A stretch of 64,000 nt of DNA from Bacillota bacterium (GCA_023444055.1 JAEZRV010000080.1:1-64000); one strand, 5' to 3'; positions 46,765 to 55,390 are shown, counted from the first letter of the stretch. Notes: a model not told the origin generated them from the letters alone. Made by a program: numbers and translations.

Positions 46765-47214
46765 TCACTTTGCAATATATTTTTTTTCAATAGCTGAAAT
46801 TTTGTTAACTCTGTTCTGATGCCTTCCACCTAAAAATTCAGTGTCAAGCCATGTTTCAATAATATCAAAAGCAACTCCAGGACCTACAACTCTTTCTCCT
46901 ATTGCCAAGATATTTGCATCATTATGCTGTCTACTCATCTTCGCCATGTAACTATCTGTACAAACAGCAGCTCTTATACCAGGTACCTTATTTGCTGAAA
47001 TAGATATTCCTATTCCTGTGCCGCAAATTATTATACCTTTTTCACACTCTTCGCTACTAACTGCTTCGGCTACTGCCTGTCCATAATCAGGGTAATCAAC
47101 TGAATCACATGTATTTGTGCCAAAGTCCTTAACCTCTAACCCCTTACCTTCAAGGAACTTGATTATATCTGCCTTTAATAAATATCCTGCATGGTCGCTC
47201 CCTATTGCAATCAT
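46765..47214 (-). CDS. rpiB: Ribose-5-phosphate isomerase B
   Basis: A 149-residue RpiB/LacAB-family isomerase interconverting ribose-5-P and ribulose-5-P. The opening IAIGSDHAGYLLK, the GIIICGTGIGISISANK loop and the RQHNDANILAIGERVVG block are diagnostic. GGAGGAATT precedes the ATG. It shares a short operon with upp (10-nt gap). Confidence 0.96.
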   Translation of the reverse strand: MIAIGSDHAGYLLKADIIKFLEGKGLEVKDFGTNTCDSVDYPDYGQAVAEAVSSEECEKGIIICGTGIGISISANKVPGIRAAVCTDSYMAKMSRQHNDANILAIGERVVGPGVAFDIIETWLDTEFLGGRHQNRVNKISAIEKKYIAK

Positions 47215-47410
47215 AATTCCTCCAAAAAATAAAGATATAACTCCTTCAATTAAAATATATTATTTTATCAATATATCCTTATTTATTTTATAGTATAAAT
47301 TATCACATGTCAAAAAAATATAGAAGTAATATATTGTCTATTGTATCTATAAATAAATTTGCACATTAAGGATAAATCCCTACAATTATTAAACCATATT
47401 ATGCTGAATA

Positions 47411-47938
47411 TTAACGCATCTTTTCCATTACAATTTCAACACATTGGAATATTTCTCTTGCACAATTTTCATATATTTGATATGGCATGCCATAGGGATC
47501 ACTAATATCCAGCATAAAACTTTCTGAATTGATATTTGGGTATACATATTCCTTCAGAGTAAAAATGTTAGAACGCTTCTCTGGAAACTTAGCCTTTAAA
47601 ATTTCCCTTTGCGCTTTTGTCATAGTAAAAATAAAATCAGCATGATAGACCTCATCATTTAGTAGCATTTTTGCCTTATGATTTGAAATATCAATATTCC
47701 ACAGCGTTTTAAGTGCATTTATCGAATGCTCTGAAGCAGGATCTCCATCAAATGCATGGATTCCCCTTGATACAGCTTTAAAGCATGACTTATTCTTTTC
47801 CGCTATAGCTCTAAAAACACCTTCAGCCATACAACTTCGGCAGGTATTTCCTGTGCAAACAAATACAACATTTAAATTCTTTTTTTTATTAGTATTATCA
47901 TTTTTCTTCATATTTGTGTTCACATCCATATTTCGCAT
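47411..47938 (-). CDS. Low-molecular-weight phosphatase, YwlE-like protein-arginine phosphatase
   Basis: A 175-residue phosphatase with the CX5R loop VCTGNTCRS. Thr in the GNT position (tyrosine phosphatases usually have Ile) is the mark of arginine phosphatases such as B. subtilis YwlE; the DP of the general acid is in DISDPYGMPY. The residue after CRS is Cys where most relatives have Pro. An N-terminal Asn/Lys-rich tail of about 20 residues is not part of the family fold. The ATG at 47938 overlaps the stop of a tiny upstream frame (TGATG), with no ribosome site of its own, so it is probably expressed by coupling. Position between tsaC and rpiB matches B. subtilis ywlC-ywlE-ywlF. Confidence 0.88.
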   Translation of the reverse strand: MRNMDVNTNMKKNDNTNKKKNLNVVFVCTGNTCRSCMAEGVFRAIAEKNKSCFKAVSRGIHAFDGDPASEHSINALKTLWNIDISNHKAKMLLNDEVYHADFIFTMTKAQREILKAKFPEKRSNIFTLKEYVYPNINSESFMLDISDPYGMPYQIYENCAREIFQCVEIVMEKMR

Positions 47939-47970
47939 CAAATACCAACATACAAGCCGCTATGCAACAT
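47938..47970 (-). CDS. Ten-codon leader peptide upstream of the YwlE-like gene
   Basis: The frame MLHSGLYVGI starts at ATG 47970, 7 nt after AAAGGAAG, and its TGA overlaps the next ATG by one base (TGATG). It has the look of a translational-coupling mini-gene; a peptide function is not implied. Confidence 0.45.
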   Translation of the reverse strand: MLHSGLYVGI

Positions 47971-48069
47971 TAGACGGCTTCCTTTCTTGAATTAATTTAG
48001 CAGTTCCTATTTGACAAAATTCGTTGGCTTTAAAGTATTAGTAATTCCAATCTTATCTGCTCTTAAAAG

Positions 48070-49128
48070 CTAATAAGCTTGAATAATGTTATAACCAGCG
48101 GCTTTTACCATTCTATTCATTATAGCTAGTCCAACCCCATTCTCATCCACTGTTTCAGCCAAAATAGCCTCAACACCCATATCATCAAATTCACGAAAGA
48201 GTGAAAATATACTTGATGCTATAGTTTCAGGATTATTTCTATCACCCATAGAAATAACTTCATAGCCTTCATATCTGCTAATTGTTTGGTCTGTAGCAAG
48301 AACTCCAACCTTTTTGCCTTCACCGCTTATCTTTTCTGCCAACTCACATATTTTTTTAACTTGAGTATTAATATCTTTACTTTTGATTAGAGTAACCTGC
48401 GCCTTTGGAGCATAGTGTTTATACTTCATTCCTGGGCATTTTGGTACATTATCTATATTTACTTTTCCTAATATGGTTTTATCAATTTCAATATGCCCTA
48501 TAATTTCTTCGATTTGCTTTGGTGTCACTCCGCCTGGTCTTAAAAGCATAGGAGGATCAACTGTAACATCAAGAACCGTTGACTCAAGTCCCACTCGTGA
48601 ACTCCCCGCATCGACGACCATTTCGATTTTTCCATCTAAATCCTGTAAAACATGCTGTGCCGTTGTAGTACTTGGCTTGCCAGATACATTTGCGCTTGGT
48701 GCAGCTACAGGAATTGCCGCTAATCTAATCAACTCCTGTGCAACAGGGTGCTCAGGCATACGTACGGCTACTGTATTGAGTCCGGCTGTTATTATTCGAG
48801 GTATAATTGGACTTTTTTTAAATACTAATGTTAGTGGACCTGGCCAAAGCTTGTCCATTAATTTAGAAGCCTTCTCAGGTATATTTTCAGTCAGCTCATA
48901 AACCTTTTCTTTATCAGCAATATGTACTATAAGAGGATTATCAGACGGACGTCCCTTTGCTACAAATATTTGCTCTACAGCCTCTGAGTTCAAAGCATTT
49001 GCACCTAATCCGTATACTGTTTCAGTAGGAAATGCAACTATTTTACCTTCTTTTAATGCATCCGCAGCAACACGTAGTTTATCTTTATCAATATTTTTAG
49101 TATCTATTTCAATAACTTTTGTTACCAT
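48070..49128 (-). CDS. Threonylcarbamoyl-AMP synthase (TsaC/Sua5)
   Basis: A 352-residue two-domain Sua5-type enzyme that makes threonylcarbamoyl-AMP for the t6A modification of ANN-decoding tRNAs. The YrdC-like domain (about 10-205) has FPTETVYGLGAN, KGRPSDNPLIVH and AAPSANVSGKPS. A linker with PGMKYKHYAPKA leads to the C-terminal Sua5 domain (about 240-350). GGAGGA stands about 13 nt upstream of the ATG, a little far. Same neighbour order as B. subtilis ywlC. Confidence 0.95.
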   Translation of the reverse strand: MVTKVIEIDTKNIDKDKLRVAADALKEGKIVAFPTETVYGLGANALNSEAVEQIFVAKGRPSDNPLIVHIADKEKVYELTENIPEKASKLMDKLWPGPLTLVFKKSPIIPRIITAGLNTVAVRMPEHPVAQELIRLAAIPVAAPSANVSGKPSTTTAQHVLQDLDGKIEMVVDAGSSRVGLESTVLDVTVDPPMLLRPGGVTPKQIEEIIGHIEIDKTILGKVNIDNVPKCPGMKYKHYAPKAQVTLIKSKDINTQVKKICELAEKISGEGKKVGVLATDQTISRYEGYEVISMGDRNNPETIASSIFSLFREFDDMGVEAILAETVDENGVGLAIMNRMVKAAGYNIIQAY

Positions 49129-49228
49129 AAAATTATTTTGTCCTCCGTATCCAGCAAAGCTAGCAAGCTTGCGAACATGTCACTAATTGTACCAAGTAAC
49201 TAGTAGATAAATTACAAGGCACAAATAC

Positions 49229-49972
49229 TCAATTTAACATTGTTACTATTATACCACACAAAATTCCTAATATATTACCCATTGATGACATTCTGCCCAA
49301 ATAAATTCTTTTAGATTCAGGTATAAGCTCTGCAAATATAACATAAAGCATGGCTCCACCTGCAAACCCCAAGCAAATTGCTACAAACTGTTGTGAAATA
49401 TGTCCTAATGCCGCACCAATTAACGCTCCTAATCCCATTGGAACCCCTGATAATATAGTTAGCAAAAAAGCTTTTACAGCCGAGAAGCCTCCTATTTTCA
49501 TAGGTAGTGCCATAGCAATCCCCTCTGGAATATCATGTATCGCTATTACAACTGTTAGTGTAATTCCAAGTGATACCGATGCCTCAAAACCAGAACCCAC
49601 TGCAAACCCTTCAGGTAAGTTGTGAAGAGCTAGCCCAATTGAAACCAATATTCCTGCTCGCAATAAATTTGAGTTACCTCCAGTATTCTTCACTATACTC
49701 AATTGCTTTACTACATCATCAATAAATATTATTATTAGAACTCCTAAAATCACACCTATCATCGTCAAATTTAATCCAGCAATTTTCGTTGCCTCCGGAA
49801 TTAATTCAAAGCAAACAACAGATGTCATAAGTCCAGCTGAAAATTCAAGAATAGTACTTAACAATCTATTACTAATATTTTTGTCCACAAAAAAGGCTAT
49901 CAATCCACCAATACCTGTTCCGGTAATGCCTGATATCAAGCCAATTATTGCAATTTTTAATATCTGTCCCAA
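49229..49972 (-). CDS. ZIP-family metal transporter
   Basis: A 247-residue divalent metal (zinc-type) transporter with about eight helices. Metal-site motifs are HNLPEGFAVG in helix 4 and HDIPEGIAMALP in helix 5. The most likely start is TTG 49972, 8 nt after GAGGG; other TTG codons lie upstream. It sits where B. subtilis has another membrane metal protein (mntP/ywlD) near tsaC. Confidence 0.9.
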   Translation of the reverse strand: MGQILKIAIIGLISGITGTGIGGLIAFFVDKNISNRLLSTILEFSAGLMTSVVCFELIPEATKIAGLNLTMIGVILGVLIIIFIDDVVKQLSIVKNTGGNSNLLRAGILVSIGLALHNLPEGFAVGSGFEASVSLGITLTVVIAIHDIPEGIAMALPMKIGGFSAVKAFLLTILSGVPMGLGALIGAALGHISQQFVAICLGFAGGAMLYVIFAELIPESKRIYLGRMSSMGNILGILCGIIVTMLN

Positions 49973-50094
49973 AAGCAAAGCCCTCTTATATAAAATGTTC
50001 TATAACAATACTATTCTTTGCAGAGTGGGATTATTAATGATTCGTCCAACTTTATAAATATTTATTTCATCACTATTATATAAATGTTGATACA

Positions 50095-51174
50095 TTAATC
50101 TTCATCGTCACTTCCGCTACCTAATTTTTCAGACTGCTCAGTTGTTATCAATGCATCTATCAATTCATCAAGATCTCCATCTAAAACTTGATCAAGCTTG
50201 TAGAGAGTTAAATTTATTCTGTGGTCAGTAACTCTGCCCTGTGGGTAATTGTAAGTTCTGATTCTTTCACTTCTATCCCCACTACCAACCTGGCTTTTCC
50301 TATCTTGAGCAAGGTCAGAATTTTGTTGCTGCTGAGCAATATCATAAAGCTTTGATCTAAGTACTTTCATTGCCTTATCTTTATTCTTATGCTGAGAACG
50401 TTGATCCTGACAAGTAACAACAAGACCACTTGGTATATGTGTTATTCTAATAGCTGAACTCGTCTTGTTTATGTGCTGTCCACCTGCTCCACTTGCTCTA
50501 TAGGTATCAATCCTCAAATCATTAGGGTTTACATCAACATCAACATCCTCAACCTCTGGCAAAACTGCTACGGTGATTGTAGATGTATGAATACGCCCAC
50601 TTGATTCTGTAGAAGGAACTCTTTGAACTCTGTGTACCCCACTTTCAAATTTGAGTCTACTGTATGCACCCTTACCCTCAATTGAGAAAACTACTTCTTT
50701 AAAACCACCCAGTTCAGTAGGGTTTTCATCGACTATCTCTGTTCTCCAATTTTGTCTCTCTGCATATCTCGTCAAAGCTCTGAAAAGAACACCTGCAAAT
50801 AAGGCAGCTTCCTCACCGCCGGCACCTCCACGGATTTCAACAATAACGCTTTTGTCATCATTTGGATCCTTTGGAACAAGCATTATCTTTAATTGCTTCT
50901 TTATTTTCTCAAGCTTTTCTTGCGCTTCTTCAAACTCTAGTTGTACCATCTCATGAAATTCTTTTTCAAGAGTCTCTTCCAAAAGTGCTCTAGCTTCATC
51001 AACATCATTAGTAACTTTCTTGTACTCTCTAAATTTTTGTACAATTTCCTCTAAGTCGGAAAATTCCTTCATTAATTTTTTATATTCATCTTGGTTATTA
51101 ATAATATCCGGGTCGCTAAGCTTATGACTTATTTCCTCGTACCTATCCTCTGCCACCTGCAGTTTATCAAACAT
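50095..51174 (-). CDS. prfA: Peptide chain release factor 1
   Basis: A 359-residue class I release factor for UAA/UAG. The GGQ loop (YRASGAGGQHINKT) and a PST-type stop-recognition motif (VQRVPSTESSGRIHTS) are present, giving RF1 over RF2. The ATG at 51174 (MFDKLQVAEDRY) follows GGAGG at 5 nt; an in-frame TTG four codons upstream overlaps the ribosome site. First gene of the conserved prfA-to-atp block. Confidence 0.97.
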   Translation of the reverse strand: MFDKLQVAEDRYEEISHKLSDPDIINNQDEYKKLMKEFSDLEEIVQKFREYKKVTNDVDEARALLEETLEKEFHEMVQLEFEEAQEKLEKIKKQLKIMLVPKDPNDDKSVIVEIRGGAGGEEAALFAGVLFRALTRYAERQNWRTEIVDENPTELGGFKEVVFSIEGKGAYSRLKFESGVHRVQRVPSTESSGRIHTSTITVAVLPEVEDVDVDVNPNDLRIDTYRASGAGGQHINKTSSAIRITHIPSGLVVTCQDQRSQHKNKDKAMKVLRSKLYDIAQQQQNSDLAQDRKSQVGSGDRSERIRTYNYPQGRVTDHRINLTLYKLDQVLDGDLDELIDALITTEQSEKLGSGSDDED

Positions 51175-51507
51175 AACATCCTCCAAACTTCAAATTACTC
51201 GTATAGTAATCATACTTATAGTTTTATTTTTTTCTATGCTAAATATTCACTAAAGAGCCAAACCCAAACTATCGGTCGATAGTAATTGACTTTTCTATTG
51301 GGTAAAAAAGATTTTAAATAAAGTGTCATACGCAATTATGTATTATATCATGAACATAATTACTGCGCAATTGTAAAGAAAAAAACAATGAGACTGAATC
51401 ATGAAACGGCTACCATTCAGTCATTGGAATAATATATAGACTAATTCTAGTAAATTATTTTGGCAGCAAACCATTGATAAGTATGAACAGAATTTCAATA
51501 GCTGTTT
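51175..51507. promoter_or_regulatory. Gap between prfA and cooT: operator-like palindrome and terminator
   Basis: No gene. It holds the perfect inverted repeat ACTATCG-GT-CGATAGT (51268-51283), about 95 bp upstream of the prfA start, and the terminator of the cooT operon (51386-51426). A clear prfA promoter was not found. Confidence 0.55.
51386..51426 (-). terminator. Intrinsic terminator of the cbi-cooT operon
   Basis: GACTGAAT (51392-51399) pairs with ATTCAGTC (51415-51422); outer CAAT/ATTG extends the stem past a two-base bulge. The minus strand then reads TTTTTTTCTTT. Strong intrinsic terminator 80-120 nt after cooT. Confidence 0.8.
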
Positions 51508-51699
51508 CTACTCTTCCTCAAGTATAATTCTATGCTCTACCAGAGCCATTTCCTTAATCTTTGCTTTTACTGTTTTCCTCTGGTTAAATATATTCTCTAA
51601 TAAGATCCCATTATCACATGGAACTACCTTATCAACTGATTCCAACAACAACTTTTCATTTCCATTCTTATCTAATAAATATACATTCGCTTCACACAT
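51508..51699 (-). CDS. CooT-family nickel-binding protein
   Basis: A 63-residue protein beginning MCEANVYLL. In the CooT family the N-terminal Met-Cys-Glu binds Ni(II), and the protein serves carbon monoxide dehydrogenase maturation in organisms that have it. The body (TVKAKIKEMALVEHRIILEEE) matches the family pattern. It is one base from the DUF3842 gene and is the last gene of the CbiMQO nickel/cobalt operon, which supports a role in nickel handling. Confidence 0.85.
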   Translation of the reverse strand: MCEANVYLLDKNGNEKLLLESVDKVVPCDNGILLENIFNQRKTVKAKIKEMALVEHRIILEEE

Positions 51700-51700
51700 T

Positions 51701-52114
51701 TTATTCCCCCCTATATTTCTTAATAAGTTCTATAGCTTCATCTACCAAATGTGGTAATGGCTGATTATTTACTCCTACAATGTCAATATTACATCTGTTT
51801 AAAGGAATTAATATTTTCTTTGCTGGACTCTCTGCAATGGCTTTTGCCATTAATGGAGTTAATTCGCCAAGCATCGAGTTTGCAGCGATAATTCCGATGG
51901 TACCTATAATTATATCGACCTTTGGGGCATTTACTACTATTGCATTTTCACCTGAAGCCCCTTCATTTCCTCCTGCTCTGAGCATTAAGGATGCCGCTAA
52001 GGCATTTGTACCTAAAACAAATATTTCAATGTCTTCATCAAAAGCAGCTTTTAATTTTTCAACTATCGCTTTTCCAATACCCCCGCCCTGACCATCAATA
52101 ACCGCAATACGCAT
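51701..52114 (-). CDS. DUF3842 family protein (Rossmann-like, unknown function)
   Basis: A 137-residue cytoplasmic protein. It opens with IAVIDGQGGGIGKAIVEKL, a glycine-rich nucleotide-binding-type turn, and ends with a conserved-looking VDIIIGTIGIIAANSMLGELTP and LIPLNRCNIDIVGV segment. I recognise the family as DUF3842 but know of no assigned function. One base separates it from cooT, and it follows cbiO after the tandem-repeat segment, so a part in metal trafficking or cofactor assembly is suggested by context only. Confidence 0.85.
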   Translation of the reverse strand: MRIAVIDGQGGGIGKAIVEKLKAAFDEDIEIFVLGTNALAASLMLRAGGNEGASGENAIVVNAPKVDIIIGTIGIIAANSMLGELTPLMAKAIAESPAKKILIPLNRCNIDIVGVNNQPLPHLVDEAIELIKKYRGE

Positions 52115-52145
52115 TTAACTCCCCCTATTGTAAAACTTCTTTTAG

Positions 52146-52279
52146 CTTATTAAAGTTGCACTTAATTGCTATGATTTATCTTATTGAATTTGCACTCTAA
52201 TAGCTATGATATAACTTATTAAAATTTGCACTCTAACAGCTATGTTTTAACTTATTGAATTTTCACTTTAATAGCTATG
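52146..52279. repeat. Four imperfect 34-36-bp tandem repeats derived from the 3' end of cbiO
   Basis: Units start at 52146, 52180, 52215 and 52251, each of the form CTTATTgaAtTTgCACTctAATaGCTATG. The last unit contains the final codons and stop of cbiO, and the other three lie downstream of the gene. There are no spacers, so it is not a CRISPR. It looks like a decayed tandem duplication of the gene end. Confidence 0.75.
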
Positions 52280-53059
52280 ATTATGAATATGATAGTGCTT
52301 GTGATCTGTTCCATCATGGCTATGATAGTATTCATCTACCAAATTTACGCTTTTTAATAGTTCAATATTTTCAAGCAATTTAACCGTATCCATATCAGCT
52401 GCAATGGTATGCTTTCCATCAAACAATATTGTCCTTGATGAAATTTCATGTACAAGTTCAAGATTATGCGTTGATATAACCAACGTTTTGCCTGCTTTAT
52501 TTAGTTTAACAAGAAACTCAGCTAGCCACCTCTGTGTTCTAGGATCTAAACCGTTCATCGGTTCATCTAGTATCAGTACTTCAGGATTTAGTGACAACAC
52601 ACAAGCAACAGCAACCTTTCGTTTCTCTCCGCCACTTAAATGATATGGTGGTCTATGCTTAAAGTCCTGAATGTTTAATAATTCCAGACAATCGTTAACC
52701 CTTTTTTCAATTTCAGTCTCACTCAAACCCATTTGCCGTGGGCCGAATGCTATTTCATCATATACATCTGCACAAAAAAGCTGTGTGTCAGAGTTCTGGA
52801 ATACGAAACCTATTTTCTGATGAAAGCTTTTTGCAAACTTTGTATCCTGCAGCTTTTTATGGGTTATTTCTTCATCATTGTATTTGTAACCGCCGCTGTC
52901 AGGAGATATTATTCCGTTGATAAGCTTCAAAACAGTAGATTTGCCGCTTCCATTTGGTCCCATTAAAGCAACAGCTTCACCCTTTGTTATTTTTAAGCTT
53001 ATATTATTTAATGCTAGGATACCCGAATATGAATATGTTACATTGGATAAATCAATCAT
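52268..53059 (-). CDS. cbiO: ECF nickel/cobalt transporter ATPase
   Basis: A 263-residue ABC ATPase that powers the CbiMQ transporter. Walker A GPNGSGKST (34-42), signature LSGGEKRK, and Walker B VLILDEP are complete. The C-terminus is His-rich (YYHSHDGTDHKHYHIHNHSY), a probable metal-binding tail that supports Ni/Co over another vitamin substrate. I choose the ATG at 53059 (MIDLSNVTYSY) because AAAGG lies 9 nt upstream; nine codons of upstream in-frame sequence lack a good site. Confidence 0.92.
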   Translation of the reverse strand: MIDLSNVTYSYSGILALNNISLKITKGEAVALMGPNGSGKSTVLKLINGIISPDSGGYKYNDEEITHKKLQDTKFAKSFHQKIGFVFQNSDTQLFCADVYDEIAFGPRQMGLSETEIEKRVNDCLELLNIQDFKHRPPYHLSGGEKRKVAVACVLSLNPEVLILDEPMNGLDPRTQRWLAEFLVKLNKAGKTLVISTHNLELVHEISSRTILFDGKHTIAADMDTVKLLENIELLKSVNLVDEYYHSHDGTDHKHYHIHNHSY

Positions 53060-53232
53060 CAGCATTTGCCTTTCTTTATTAATCATGTCAAGGACTGACC
53101 TTACATATTTGCTATTTTAGCTTGATTCTTATTCTTATCCGATGTCTAATGCCACTCTTAATGTGGAAATAGGTGACATTACGGCTCTGAATAACAAGTT
53201 CTAAGATTTCGATAGGAAATAACCCTAAGAAC

Positions 53233-54066
53233 TCAGTTTAAATAGAAAAATAGAAAAGCTATCATAGCATTCATTGCAATATATATAATATCATAAAAAG
53301 TAATTTTAGACTTTTTATTAATTTTGTATTCACCAGTAAAACCTCTGCACTCCATAGCACTATACATATCTTCAGACATTTCTTTTGATTTAATAAACAT
53401 TATCCCGGCAATCCCTGATAGTGCCGTATATTTACTTCTATTTTTTCCTACTGACCTAAGTTTTAATGCATAAAGCATATTCAGTGAAAATTCTCCTAGC
53501 AGAAGAATATATTTTATTGTTATATCCAAAACCAGTATAAATAAATCTGGTATGAAGAACACTTTCAGTGCATTAGTGATATTATTCCATTTGGTTGAAT
53601 GTGACACAATATTTACTGCGGTGACTGTTGCAAAAACTTTTGGAGTTATCATTATTATACTATAATAATTCCCCCAAAAAGCTGCAGGCAATAGTATTAT
53701 GATTGTGAGTACAGCAATGACAAAACTTGTTCTAAAGATTTTTAAAATATCTTCTCCGCTCATCATGCTTAATATAAGCAGAAGATATACATTTACAATT
53801 ATTATGAACGTGAAGCTATGTGATAAAGATAAAAATAATATGAGAATAAAAGTTAATGCCACCTTTAAAACCGCACTTACTTTTAGTGTATCTTCTTTGT
53901 ATCCACCTTGGCTTTTAATTCTTGAAATAAGGTTCAATAAAGATAGGACACTTTTGTTTATAAAAGTATCCTTATCTGATTGAGGTGTGTACTCATTTTC
54001 AACTATCAACCACTCAGGCACATATGAGCCTGTTAAATCCTGTTTATTATTCATTAATATGTCCAT
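53233..54066 (-). CDS. cbiQ: ECF transporter transmembrane (T) component
   Basis: A membrane scaffold with five to six helices coupling the ATPase to the substrate-binding CbiM. The A-x-x-x-RG coupling motif is visible in SAMECRGFTGEYK; a second one is likely in YALKLRSVGKN. The start is uncertain: ATG 54066 gives 277 residues, an in-frame TTG at 54147 would overlap cbiM, and ATG 54054 is also possible; the GGGGG run is close to the first. A 173-nt gap to cbiO contains only a weak hairpin ending at the stop. Confidence 0.88.
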   Translation of the reverse strand: MDILMNNKQDLTGSYVPEWLIVENEYTPQSDKDTFINKSVLSLLNLISRIKSQGGYKEDTLKVSAVLKVALTFILILFLSLSHSFTFIIIVNVYLLLILSMMSGEDILKIFRTSFVIAVLTIIILLPAAFWGNYYSIIMITPKVFATVTAVNIVSHSTKWNNITNALKVFFIPDLFILVLDITIKYILLLGEFSLNMLYALKLRSVGKNRSKYTALSGIAGIMFIKSKEMSEDMYSAMECRGFTGEYKINKKSKITFYDIIYIAMNAMIAFLFFYLN

Positions 54067-54133
54067 GCCCCCATTTGCACAAAATTTACATGAAATAATG
54101 GCATGGACTCGGCAATAACCATACCAACATTTT

Positions 54134-55141
54134 CTAATTTTCTTCAACCTTGCTCCCGGGTTTGTTTTTCCTATTGCTACCTATAATTTTAAACAAAATA
54201 ATTAGGATTGCAACACCTGCTACCGCAGATAATATATATCCTGCAATATCAGGCAGTCCATTTATAGTATAATCTGGCATAATTGTTTCAAAATTAAACC
54301 CATTTTTCATTCCTTCAGGCACAAATCCAAGTGATTTTCCTCCTGAAACAACATCTTTTATTTCGTCTACGCCCCATTCACCCCAAGCAGTTCCTGTGGC
54401 AAGAAGTCCAAGCGGTGTCAAGCAAATCAATGTAAATATCAATCCATAAACAGCTTTTGTCTTTTGCTTTTCACCTTCATATATTGTACCTGGAGATACC
54501 TTTTTAATGAATGTAAATATTACAGCAGTAAATAAGGCTTCCACAAAACCCGCTACTAGTAAATGCGGTATCGTCATTGCAGGTATTGAAACACCCAATG
54601 CATATGGGCTATATAAGGGCTGACCTGCAGAATTTGTAAACAATAATGGTTGAATACCAAATTCTATTGCTGTAAGAAGTGCTGCAACATTTAATCCTAA
54701 GTATGAGCCAATTACTATTCCTACGTACTCACCTTTTTCTGATTTTACTCTATCCTTTATAAATTTGTAGATAAAATAACCTACAAAAGGCAGAACAAAT
54801 GCCATATTAAAGCAGTTTGCACCAAAGGCAAGTATTCCTCCATCACCAAACATTAATGCCTGAATAAGTAACGCAACCGTAACTGAAATGCAGGCTGAGA
54901 AGGGTCCCAGTAAGATTGCAATCAAAGTTCCTCCTACTGCATGACCAGTTGTTCCCCCAGGCAAGGGTATGTTAAACATCATTAATAAAAAAGAGAACGC
55001 TGCCCCTATGCCAAGTAGTGGTATTTTTACTTTCGTTACTTCCCCCTTGACCTTTTTTACAGCAATTGTCCAAACGGGAACCATCGCTGCACCCATAACA
55101 GCGCATGTTGATGGGCTTAAATAATTGTCTGGAATATGCAT
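54134..55141 (-). CDS. cbiM: ECF nickel/cobalt substrate-binding membrane component
   Basis: A 335-residue S component. The start must be ATG 55141, because CbiM/NikM proteins begin MHIPD and the N-terminal amine and His2 coordinate the metal; here the protein starts MHIPDNYLSP. The glycine/His loop LPGGTTGHAVGGT (another part of the metal site) is present. A C-terminal extension (about 285-322) with one further helix resembles a fused CbiN/NikN-type module. It is the first gene of the five-gene metal operon, behind a leader with a terminator hairpin. Confidence 0.93.
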   Translation of the reverse strand: MHIPDNYLSPSTCAVMGAAMVPVWTIAVKKVKGEVTKVKIPLLGIGAAFSFLLMMFNIPLPGGTTGHAVGGTLIAILLGPFSACISVTVALLIQALMFGDGGILAFGANCFNMAFVLPFVGYFIYKFIKDRVKSEKGEYVGIVIGSYLGLNVAALLTAIEFGIQPLLFTNSAGQPLYSPYALGVSIPAMTIPHLLVAGFVEALFTAVIFTFIKKVSPGTIYEGEKQKTKAVYGLIFTLICLTPLGLLATGTAWGEWGVDEIKDVVSGGKSLGFVPEGMKNGFNFETIMPDYTINGLPDIAGYILSAVAGVAILIILFKIIGSNRKNKPGSKVEEN

Positions 55142-55245
55142 TGCAAAAACCAATCCTTTCAATAAATAAAGTTAATTGCTATCGGCTAAAGCCTATATTT
55201 GGGGTTTGAATGGTAATTGACACTTTAGTAGATTTAAAAAATTAA

Positions 55246-55285
55246 AACCCAAAAAAGAGCTAGTTTTTAGCTTCTTTTTTGGGTT
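55246..55285 (-). terminator. Strong terminator hairpin in the cbiM leader
   Basis: AACCCAAAAAAGAGCTA (55246-55262) pairs with TAGCTTCTTTTTTGGGTT (55268-55285) with one bulged base. The minus strand continues TTTTAATTTTTTAAAT. It is located 105 nt upstream of cbiM and downstream of a good promoter, so it is either an attenuator or the end of a short RNA. Confidence 0.75.
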
Positions 55286-55360
55286 CATCCCAATGCTGTA
55301 AATAACAAAATACAAAGATATCAAACATTCAAAAGTCTTCTTGACCTAATTTACTATACT

Positions 55361-55390
55361 AATATATCATAATTCTAAAAATTAAGTCAA
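55361..55390 (-). promoter_or_regulatory. Sigma-A-type promoter upstream of the cbiM leader
   Basis: TTGACT (55385-55390), 18-bp spacer, TATATT (55361-55366) preceded by TGA (extended -10), on the minus strand. Transcription would start near 55354, giving about 70 nt before the terminator hairpin. Confidence 0.7.

Noticed and set aside
52146..52279. Regularly spaced repeats that could be read as a small CRISPR
   Set aside because: The 34-36-bp units are contiguous and imperfect with no unique spacers, one overlaps the end of cbiO, and no cas gene is present.
55246..55390. NiCo or cobalamin riboswitch before cbiM
   Set aside because: The leader is too short and lacks the conserved core motifs of either class; reported only as a possible attenuator.
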